From CAZPUI01 sp964415525 (GTDB taxonomy: Bacteria; Acidobacteriota; Holophagae; Holophagales; Holophagaceae), in NCBI GenBank assembly GCA_964415525.1, contig CAYQAS010000113.1:1-13066 (forward strand): a DNA stretch of 13,066 nucleotides. The letters are read 5' to 3'. Position numbers and translations under genes: made by a program. Under the pieces are notes generated by a model. The model did no database searches and was not told the DNA's origin. It saw only the letters and a program-made list of their open reading frames with translations. This document shows, piece after piece, positions 6,931 to 12,665 of this stretch (its first letter is position 1; the number at the start of each line of letters is the position of its first letter).

Positions 6931-8721
6931 TCAGCTGGGCGTGATGGCCTCTGCCGCTCGCAGGCAGCTTGCGATGGTCTTCTTCAGGTCCTTCACGAGC
7001 CAGGGTTTCTGAAGGAAAGCGGAGGGGCCGCGGCCTGCGAGTTCGGCGATGCTCTCCTCCTCGTTGTAGCCGCTGGTGAGCACCACCGGGATGTCCGAAC
7101 GCAACTGGCGCATGGCGAGGAAGGCCTCCCGGCCGTCCATGCGCGGCATGGTTAGGTCCATCACCACAAGGTCGAACCGGTTCGGATCGAGGCTGAAATA
7201 CTCCACGGCCTCCTCCCCATCGCAGGCGGGGATCACATCGAAGCCCAGCGTACCCAGGAGGTGGCAGAGGGACTCCCGCACACCCGCCTCGTCGTCCACC
7301 ACAAGGACGGTGCCGGAGAAATTCAGCTCCAGCTCCCCGGATTTGGCGTCCTGTGGTACCGCGATTTCGCCCAGGGCGGGGAAGAAGAGCTTGAAGGTGC
7401 TGCCGCGGCCCAGCTCGCTGTAGATCTTGATGCCGGCGCGATGACCCCGCAGGATGCCCAGCATGGCGGAGAGGCCCAGGCCGCGCCCGGAACGCTTGGT
7501 GGTGAAGAAGGGATCAAAGATGCGGTTCTGAATCTCGGGGCTCATGCCGCAGCCGGTGTCGCTCACTTCCAGCACTGTGTACGGCCCGGGTTCGAGCGGC
7601 TCGGTGGGGAAGGTGCTGGCGATGTAGGAGGGATCGAGTTCTTGCGACCGGGTGGTGATCCAGATGGTGCCGTCGTGGTCACCGATGGCATCCGCGGCGT
7701 TGGTGACGAGGTTCATCACGACCTGCTGGATCTGCGCCGCGTCAGCCTCGATGCGCGGCAGCGCAGGCTGGAGCTTGAATCGGAGGGCGACCTTCTTCGG
7801 CAGGCTCACCCGGACCAGATGGGTCATCTCCTGGACGACCTCATTCAGGTCGTGGGGGCGCACGATGAAACGGCCTCGGCCCGAATAGGCCAGCATCTGC
7901 CGACAGAGTTCCGAGGCCTTCAGGACCGTTTTCTGGACACTGTCCAGGAAGGGCATCGCTGGGCTGCCGCCGGAGAGGCTGGATTCCGCCAGGCTCAGGT
8001 AGCCCAGCATGGCGGTGAGCAGGTTGTTGAAGTCGTGCGCGATGCCGCCCGCCAGGAGGCCGAGGCTCTCCAGCTTCTGCCGCTGCCGCAGCGTCTCTTC
8101 CTGCGTCTTCTGGTCAGTGATATCCCGAGAGATGGCGACCACGCGCCAGTCTCCGGCGGAGTTCTGGAAGCAGGTGGTCGTGCATTCGAACCAGTGATAC
8201 ACCCCAGTTGCGGATTTGCCGCGGAACTCTACCAGGGTCCGACTGCGCCGGGCGATCGTGCGGTTGAAGGCCTTCACGAGCCGGGGCCAATCCTCCACGT
8301 GGATCATGCCGGCTTCCAGGGGCGTCCTACCCAGGATCTGCTCTGGCGGGTACCCCATGACGGTTTCGAAGTTGCCATTCACAAACTGGTAGCGCCCCTC
8401 GGGGGTCATCTCGCTCACGAGGTTGTGGCTATTTTCCGTCAGCAGGCGGTAGCGCTCCTCGCTGACCCGGAGTTCCTGCTCGGCCCGTCGGCGCTCCCGC
8501 AGTTCTTCCACCAGGGAGAAGGTGCGCTGGCGCACCCGGCGTCGCAGGACAAACGCCCAGGCCACCAACGCGAGGCTGACCGTCAGCCCCGCCAGATGGA
8601 TGGGCAGGGTGCGCCGAAGGGCGAGGTCAAAAGGGATGGCTTCGACCCCGGTGAGCAAGGCGACGCCCACGGTGGAGACAGACGTCCACCATGTCTCGTG
8701 ACAAAGGCATGACAGCGGCAC
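6931..8721 (-). CDS. Hybrid sensor histidine kinase with PAS domain and C-terminal receiver
   Basis: A 596-residue membrane-bound two-component kinase. It has a short N-terminus with one clear membrane helix (about 41-59), and a basic, probably helical linker (60-90). A PAS domain follows (about 88-203: RYRLLTENSHNLVSEMTPEG ... VVAISRDITDQK). The kinase core has phospho-acceptor His229 in GGIAHDFNNLL, N-box MNLVTNAADAI (336-346), G1 DTGCGM (388-393), F-box FDPFFTTK and G2 GRGLGLS (412-418). A receiver (about 470-590) has Asp476-Asp477, phospho-acceptor Asp522 in VMDLTMPRMDG, Thr549 and Lys572. All catalytic residues are intact. The HDFNN H-box is typical of NtrB-like/HPK4 hybrids. The GTG start has GAGGA with a 5-base spacer. 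No response regulator with an output domain lies nearby, so the phosphate target is unknown. Its stop is 10 bp from the inverted-repeat element. Confidence 0.94.
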   Translation of the reverse strand: MPLSCLCHETWWTSVSTVGVALLTGVEAIPFDLALRRTLPIHLAGLTVSLALVAWAFVLRRRVRQRTFSLVEELRERRRAEQELRVSEERYRLLTENSHNLVSEMTPEGRYQFVNGNFETVMGYPPEQILGRTPLEAGMIHVEDWPRLVKAFNRTIARRSRTLVEFRGKSATGVYHWFECTTTCFQNSAGDWRVVAISRDITDQKTQEETLRQRQKLESLGLLAGGIAHDFNNLLTAMLGYLSLAESSLSGGSPAMPFLDSVQKTVLKASELCRQMLAYSGRGRFIVRPHDLNEVVQEMTHLVRVSLPKKVALRFKLQPALPRIEADAAQIQQVVMNLVTNAADAIGDHDGTIWITTRSQELDPSYIASTFPTEPLEPGPYTVLEVSDTGCGMSPEIQNRIFDPFFTTKRSGRGLGLSAMLGILRGHRAGIKIYSELGRGSTFKLFFPALGEIAVPQDAKSGELELNFSGTVLVVDDEAGVRESLCHLLGTLGFDVIPACDGEEAVEYFSLDPNRFDLVVMDLTMPRMDGREAFLAMRQLRSDIPVVLTSGYNEEESIAELAGRGPSAFLQKPWLVKDLKKTIASCLRAAEAITPS

Positions 8722-8753
8722 GGCGATCCTCGGAGGCGGCCGTCAGGGTGTGC

Positions 8754-8765
8754 GTTCATATGAAC
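8754..8765. promoter_or_regulatory. Perfect 12-bp palindrome upstream of the histidine kinase
   Basis: GTTCATATGAAC is self-complementary and lies 32 bp upstream of the kinase GTG start, within the 111-bp gap after ispE. Its position and symmetry suit a dimeric DNA-binding protein, and the AT-rich centre could overlap a -10 region. A CTGACA hexamer lies 20 bp or more upstream, which is too far for a standard promoter. The regulator is unknown. Confidence 0.4.
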
Positions 8766-8832
8766 AGCCGCTCTTCGCCCATTTTGTCAGGTTCGGGCGG
8801 ACTTGGAATCGCAATTTGATGCACGCATGTTT

Positions 8833-9663
8833 TTACCAAGCCCAGAGCGACCAGGCTGGAGATATTTCGCTCATGCTTTGTTGGGCCCTATCCCTCGCTT
8901 CTGCCGAGTGATACCGGGCTGCCCAGCAAGAGCCGCTGCCACAGAGAAGGGGCTCTCCCCCCGTGCGCGCCAGGGCGGCACGGACTTCCGCCAGCGCCGG
9001 GCAAACGTGGAGAGCCGCCTCGGTCAGATCGTTGCGCCAGGGCGGCGTGGCCCCTTCTCCAAGGCTGGGCAGGGGGGTCACCGGCGGATACCCCACGGTG
9101 GCCAAGGCCTTGAAGACCTGGGGGGTCGGCACATGGAGGCCCGGGTGGGCCAGGAGGATGGGCTCCAGGGGGATCGGCCGCAGGGGTACCACCCGCTCGC
9201 CCCGGTCCAGGCCGAGCACCGTGCCGCCAAGGAGAAACAATGGCACATCACTTCCGAGTTCGGCCCCCAGTCGCAACAGGGCGTCCATGGGCAAGTTCAG
9301 TTCAAAGAAGGCGTTGCCCAGGCGCAGGGCGGTCGCCGCGTCGCTGGAGCCGCCACCGAGCCCCGCGCCATGGGGAATGGCCTTGTGCAGACGCAGGCGT
9401 GCCGGGAGAGGTCGTCCGCATTCGCGTTCCAGCGAGCGCCAGGCCCGCATCACCAGGTTGTCCGGCGTGGGCGTGAGGCCCACGGAGGTCGGCCCTTCCA
9501 GCACCAGTTCCAGGGCCGAAGCCTTCTCCGCTTCGAGCGTGTCACAGCAATCCGCCCGCTCGCCGAGCACGGTGGTCACGAGTTCCAGGGCGTGGAATCC
9601 GTCCTCCCGGCGGCCGAGCACGGCCAGGAATCGATTCAGCTTGGGCGGTGCGGTGAGCTTCAC
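8833..9663 (-). CDS. ispE: 4-diphosphocytidyl-2-C-methyl-D-erythritol kinase
   Basis: A 276-residue GHMP-family kinase, close to the 283 residues of the E. coli enzyme. It phosphorylates the 2-hydroxyl of CDP-methylerythritol with ATP in the cytosolic MEP pathway to isopentenyl diphosphate. Motifs: KLTAPPKLNRFL at the N-terminus (Lys8, Asn10; the P-A-K-I-N-L motif), DGFH (19-22), the ATP-binding loop PHGAGLGGGSSDAA (95-108), catalytic Asp137 in LGSDVPLFLLGG, and the C-terminal glycine motif GSGSCWAARY. The GTG start at 9663 is preceded by GGGGGAG with an 8-base spacer. A longer in-frame reading to 9777 adds 38 residues unlike the family. It is divergent from the exonuclease gene. No other MEP gene is in the window, although ispE often sits beside prs or ipk genes. 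Confidence 0.93.
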   Translation of the reverse strand: MKLTAPPKLNRFLAVLGRREDGFHALELVTTVLGERADCCDTLEAEKASALELVLEGPTSVGLTPTPDNLVMRAWRSLERECGRPLPARLRLHKAIPHGAGLGGGSSDAATALRLGNAFFELNLPMDALLRLGAELGSDVPLFLLGGTVLGLDRGERVVPLRPIPLEPILLAHPGLHVPTPQVFKALATVGYPPVTPLPSLGEGATPPWRNDLTEAALHVCPALAEVRAALARTGGEPLLCGSGSCWAARYHSAEARDRAQQSMSEISPAWSLWAW

Positions 9664-9818
9664 AGGGTGTTCTCCCCCTTGAGCATACCTCCGGGCCGGA
9701 TATGACTGAGGGGGACCGCCTGGTCGCTGTGCACCTCTATGTCTCCCCTCCGTGATGCTCGGAACAAGCCCGGCCACTCCGTCTGACTCGATCTGGCACT
9801 CTGGAGGCGGAGGTGGTG
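9664..9818. promoter_or_regulatory. Divergent promoter region between ispE and the exonuclease gene
   Basis: A 155-bp gap between two divergently transcribed genes must contain both promoters and both ribosome binding sites (the complement of CTCCCCC near 9672 for ispE; GGAGG at 9803-9807 and GGAGGT at 9809-9814 for the exonuclease). A TTGAGC/TATGAC pair with a 16-base spacer starting near 9679 on the plus strand is a weak promoter guess. No clear operator palindrome was found. Confidence 0.4.
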
Positions 9819-10391
9819 ATGCCGAAGGTGCGGGTGGCCTATGTGGATACGGAGACTACGGGGCTCTCCGCGAGCACGGACCGCATCATCGAACTGGCGG
9901 TGGTGCTGGCGGAAGTGGACTGGGAGACCGGCGCCTTGGGCCAAGTCCTCGACCGCTACGATGCGCTGCAGGACCCCGGACGGCGCATCCCCTGGGGCGC
10001 CATGGCCGTGCATGGCATCACGGACGCCATGGTGAAGGGCCATCGCATCGATGGGCGCAAGGCGGCGTCGTTGCTCGCCGCTGCGGATCTCTGCCTCGCC
10101 CACAACAGCGGCTTCGACAAGGGCTTCGTGGCCCAGGCGGTGCCAGAATCCCTCGGCATGACTTGGGGCTGCACCTGTCGCGGCATCCCGTGGAAGAAGC
10201 TCTTCCCCGCAGTGCCCTCAACGTCGCTGCAGGACCTCAGCCGCTACTTCGGCACGCCCCGGGGGACGGCCCACCGTGCGCTGGGCGACGTGGAGACCAC
10301 CATCAGCCTCGTGACCCTGCCAGCGTTGGAGGAGGGCCGGACCTTCCAATTCCACGTGCTGCACAAGAAACTGAAGGCTCCGAAGGTCTGA
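9819..10391 (+). CDS. DnaQ-like 3'-5' exonuclease (DEDDh)
   Basis: A 190-residue stand-alone exonuclease of the DNA polymerase III epsilon/RNase T superfamily. The three Exo motifs are intact: VDTETTG (Asp10, Glu12), HNSGFDKGF (95-103, Asp100) and HRALGDVETT (His152, Asp157). This gives the full DEDDh two-metal active site. VHGIT at 64-68 is another family landmark. It has no PHP, GIY-YIG or polymerase domain and no clear clamp-binding peptide. It could be a replicative proofreading subunit (DnaQ), an oligonucleotide trimming enzyme or a repair nuclease; the sequence does not decide. ATG 9819 follows GGAGGT with a 4-base spacer. GTG 9813, with GGAGG 5 bases upstream, is an almost equal alternative adding two residues. 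Its end is 4 bp from the end of the convergent third gap gene. Confidence 0.9.
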   Translation: MPKVRVAYVDTETTGLSASTDRIIELAVVLAEVDWETGALGQVLDRYDALQDPGRRIPWGAMAVHGITDAMVKGHRIDGRKAASLLAAADLCLAHNSGFDKGFVAQAVPESLGMTWGCTCRGIPWKKLFPAVPSTSLQDLSRYFGTPRGTAHRALGDVETTISLVTLPALEEGRTFQFHVLHKKLKAPKV

Positions 10392-10395
10392 TGCT

Positions 10396-11403
10396 TCAGG
10401 CCAGTCGCCGCGCCATGTCCACCACCAGCTCGCAAAGCCGCTCCGCATAGGCGGTCTCGTTGTCGTGCCAGCCGCAGACCCGGGCGAGGCGGCCACCGGC
10501 CACCTGGGTGAGGTCAAGGTCCATGACGACGCTCTCGGGTCGCCCCTTGAAGTCCACGCTCACCAGGGGCGCATCCGCAATGGCGAGAATGCCTCGGAGC
10601 TGCTCTGTCGCGGCCTCCCGGAAGGCCGCATTCAGGGCCTCCGGTGTGGTGGGTTCCGGCAGGATTGCGCTGAGGTCCAGCAGGTTCACATTCAGGGATG
10701 GCACCCGGTAGGCCCAGCCATCGAAGCCGGGCGGCAGCCAATCCAGGGCTTGGCGCAGGGCGGCAAAGGCGCTCGAGCTGGTGGGATGAATGCCGAGAAA
10801 GGCGGCCCGGGCGCGTCGCAAATCCTTGTGGGGGCCATCCAGCAGCTTCTGATCGTTGGTGGCCACGTGCACCGTGCCCATGCCCGCCGCCTCGATGTGG
10901 AAGGCGCGGTGCAGCACATCCAGCACCGGCGCCGTGGCGTGGGCGGTGCAGCTGGCGTTGCTGATGACGCGATGGCGTTCGAGGTCCAGCAGGTGCCCGT
11001 TGAAGGGGTGGATCACAGTGAGGTCGGGGTCCGGACTGGGGGCGGAGATCACGACGTGGCCGACGTTTCCGTGCAGATGGCGCGCGGCCCCGGCGCGATC
11101 CGTGAAGCGGCCCGAGGCCTCCACCACGAGGCGAACTTCGGAAGGCCAGGGGATGGCGGCAGGATCCGGCACGTGGAAGAAGGGCACCTCGATGTCTGCC
11201 AGTCGGACATGGTCCCCTGTGGCCGTGGTGGTGCCCATGGCCACGGGATGGTCGTCCCCGTGCACCGAGTCATAGCGCAGCAGGTGCACAGCGGTGCGCA
11301 GGTCCGCCGGATCGTTGAGGGCGCAGAGCAGATGCGGGTGGCGCACCGCGAGGATGCGCGCCGCGATGCGACCAATGCGCCCCAGCCCGTTGATGGCAAT
11401 CAC
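10396..11403 (-). CDS. GAPDH-family dehydrogenase, divergent paralogue retaining catalytic Cys
   Basis: A 335-residue protein of normal GAPDH length. NAD-binding Rossmann motif INGLGRIGR is at residues 4-12. The catalytic motif reads SNASCTAHATAPV with Cys152, where ordinary enzymes have S-N-A-S-C-T-T-N-C-L-A-P. The base His179 is in TVHVATNDQ. KDLRRARAAF, PTSSSAFAA, YRVPSLNVNLLDLS and the C-terminal WHDNETAYAERL are recognisable but altered. It should be a redox enzyme using a phosphorylated aldehyde and NAD(P), but the changed T-T-N-C segment and loop residues leave the substrate open (erythrose-4-phosphate or glyceraldehyde-3-phosphate are candidates). The GTG start has GGAGGT with a 6-base spacer and overlaps the previous gene's stop by 4 bp (GTGA). 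A duplicate GGAGGT-GTG 114 bp upstream, in the same frame, could give a 38-residue N-terminal extension. Confidence 0.85.
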   Translation of the reverse strand: MIAINGLGRIGRIAARILAVRHPHLLCALNDPADLRTAVHLLRYDSVHGDDHPVAMGTTTATGDHVRLADIEVPFFHVPDPAAIPWPSEVRLVVEASGRFTDRAGAARHLHGNVGHVVISAPSPDPDLTVIHPFNGHLLDLERHRVISNASCTAHATAPVLDVLHRAFHIEAAGMGTVHVATNDQKLLDGPHKDLRRARAAFLGIHPTSSSAFAALRQALDWLPPGFDGWAYRVPSLNVNLLDLSAILPEPTTPEALNAAFREAATEQLRGILAIADAPLVSVDFKGRPESVVMDLDLTQVAGGRLARVCGWHDNETAYAERLCELVVDMARRLA

Positions 11404-12554
11404 GGGTGCACCTCCCGGCAGACGGCGCCGGAAGGCGACGCCGTCGAGCGGCCCGGATCCGGCTCGGGCGAATGCCCGAACGGAGACGGCCCGCGCCCGG
11501 GAGTGCCCGACGAACACGGGTGCACCTCCCGGCAGACGGCGCCGGAAGGCGAGGCCGTCGAGTCCGAAGAATTCAATCGCTGCACCAGCTCCACCAGCCG
11601 GCAGGCGTAGGCCCATTCGTTGTCGAACCAGCCGTAGACCTTCACGAAGCGCGGGGTGAGCACCTTGGTCAGGAAGGGATCGAAGGCACAGCTGGCGCTG
11701 CATCCCACGAGATCGGCGCTCACGAGCTCGTCTTCATTTATCTCCACGAGGCCGGGGAGGCGCTGAGACAGGGCGTCAAAGGTGGCGTTGAGGACCTCCA
11801 CCGTCGTATCCCGGCCCAGGGTGGCGGTCAGATCCACGAGGCTCACATCCGGTGTGGGCACGCGCACGGCCATGCCCTCCAGGCGCCCCCGTAAATGGGG
11901 CAGCAGGTCCATCACCACCTCCACCGAGGAGGTAGGGGCAGGGATCATGCTGGCGGCCGCGGCTCGGGACTTGCGCAGGTCGGGGTGGGGCAGGTCGAGG
12001 ATCTTCTGTTCGCTGGTGTAGGCGTGGACGACCGTGGCCAGGGCGGCCTCCACGCCGAAGGCGTCATCCAGGCCCTTCAAGAGGAGTCCGAGGGCGTGGC
12101 TGCTGCCGGTGGCGGCACTCACGACGATGTGGCGGCCGGGATCCAGGGTGGTCTCGTTGATGCCGGGGAGGACCGTGAGGTCGACGCCTTCCACCAGGGA
12201 GCCCGCCAGCACGTGAGTGACGGAGCCGTGGAGGTGTTCATCCAGCTCCGTGCGGTGCCGCGCCCGGCCCGTGCAGTCCAGCACCACTTCCGCGCCGAGG
12301 TCCCCGAAGGGCAGGCGGCCGGGTGTCGAGACGTGGCCACAGGGCACCACCCGTCCGTTCAGAACCAGGGCGTCGGCGGTGTGGGCGACAGGGAAGGGGG
12401 CGCGGCCATGCACCGAGTCGTATTTCACGAGGTGGGCGAGGCTGCGGGGATCGCCGAGGTCATTGACCGCCACGACCTCGAGCCCAGGGGTGAGCAGGGC
12501 CCGCCGCAGGGTCAGCCGCCCGATTCGTCCCAGTCCCTGAATGGCGATGCGCAT
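11400..12554 (-). CDS. GAPDH-like protein lacking the catalytic cysteine, with a repeat-derived C-terminal tail
   Basis: A 384-residue GAPDH paralogue. It has the Rossmann motif IQGLGRIGR (5-13), KYDSVHGRAPF, His177 in TVVHAYTSEQKILD, DLRKSRAAAA, GMAVRVPTPDVSLVDLT with Arg231, and YGWFDNEWAYACRLVELVQ. At the active site it reads SAATGSSHALG: Gly150 (codon GGC, 12105-12107) replaces the nucleophilic Cys of S-N-A-S-C-T-T-N-C. GGC is one base from the cysteine codon TGC. Thioacyl-enzyme catalysis should be impossible, so a non-catalytic, NAD-binding or regulatory role is inferred. The family normally ends near residue 328; the last 55 residues are low-complexity and contain STASPSGAVCREVHP twice (332-346, 370-384), encoded by a 48-bp direct repeat. 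The ATG has a weak, distant AAGGA. It follows the ordinary gap gene after a hairpin, and its stop overlaps the next start (GTGA). The intact frame argues against a decaying pseudogene. Confidence 0.85.
   Translation of the reverse strand: MRIAIQGLGRIGRLTLRRALLTPGLEVVAVNDLGDPRSLAHLVKYDSVHGRAPFPVAHTADALVLNGRVVPCGHVSTPGRLPFGDLGAEVVLDCTGRARHRTELDEHLHGSVTHVLAGSLVEGVDLTVLPGINETTLDPGRHIVVSAATGSSHALGLLLKGLDDAFGVEAALATVVHAYTSEQKILDLPHPDLRKSRAAAASMIPAPTSSVEVVMDLLPHLRGRLEGMAVRVPTPDVSLVDLTATLGRDTTVEVLNATFDALSQRLPGLVEINEDELVSADLVGCSASCAFDPFLTKVLTPRFVKVYGWFDNEWAYACRLVELVQRLNSSDSTASPSGAVCREVHPCSSGTPGRGPSPFGHSPEPDPGRSTASPSGAVCREVHP
11401..11448. repeat. 48-bp direct repeat, copy A (gap paralogue junction)
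   Basis: Matches copy B (11515-11562) at 47 of 48 positions; the difference is C/G at position 39. On the minus strand it ends in GGGAGGTGCACCCGTG, which is the ribosome binding site and GTG start of the third gap gene. It contains a hairpin, GACGGCG (11421-11427) with CGCCGTC (11439-11445), and the self-complementary octamer GGTGCACC. It also encodes the last 15 residues of the Cys-less paralogue. Confidence 0.9.
11464..11479. repeat. Small hairpin between the two direct-repeat copies
   Basis: TCGGGC pairs with GCCCGA around the loop GAAT, in the 66-bp unique segment between the two 48-bp repeats. It lies inside the tail-coding part of the Cys-less GAPDH paralogue and between the two candidate start codons of the next gene. 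Confidence 0.5.
11515..11562. repeat. 48-bp direct repeat, copy B (gap paralogue junction)
   Basis: Second copy, offset by 114 bp (38 codons) from copy A, so both copies are read in the same phases. It carries an identical GGAGGT-GCACCC-GTG, with the GTG at 11515-11517 in frame with the third gap gene. The single mismatch shortens the internal stem from 7 to 6 bp (GACGGC/GCCGTC). It encodes the first STASPSGAVCREVHP peptide of the Cys-less paralogue. Confidence 0.9.
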
Positions 12555-12623
12555 GGTGCCGGTGATCCTTTCGTCTCCGTTCCATCCTAGGGGCTGAATG
12601 CAGCGGCGTCGCCCCCGTACAGC

Positions 12624-12651
12624 CGAAAGCCGACCCGAAGGCCGGCTTTCG
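12624..12651 (-). terminator. Hairpin with UUCG tetraloop after the gap gene
   Basis: On the minus strand CGAAAGCCGGCC and GGTCGGCTTTCG form a 12-bp stem (one G-T wobble) capped by TTCG. The closing C-G pair gives the extra-stable cUUCGg loop. It begins 14 bp past the stop of the upstream gap gene. There is no U-run immediately after it, so it may terminate inefficiently or serve as an mRNA 3'-end stabiliser, letting some transcripts continue into the next two gap paralogues. Confidence 0.7.
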
Positions 12652-12665
12652 TGGAGGGGTGCAGG

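Noticed and set aside
3757..8721. Novel defence or secretion island made of the ABC pair, the DeoR regulator and the kinase
   Set aside because: These are common families with separate transcription units and no nuclease, toxin or phage-related partner; nothing ties them into one system.
11401..11562. CRISPR-like repeats
   Set aside because: Only two copies, inside coding sequence, with one 66-bp spacer and no cas genes.
10396..11703. Third GAPDH paralogue extended to 11703
   Set aside because: The extra N-terminal sequence is the out-of-frame reading of the previous gap gene's C-terminus. Only the GTG at 11403, and possibly the duplicated GTG at 11517, has a ribosome binding site.
11400..12554. 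Calling the Cys-less GAPDH a pseudogene
   Set aside because: The frame is uninterrupted over 384 codons, most other GAPDH motifs are kept, and it overlaps the next gene in a coupled arrangement. Loss of one catalytic residue alone does not show decay.
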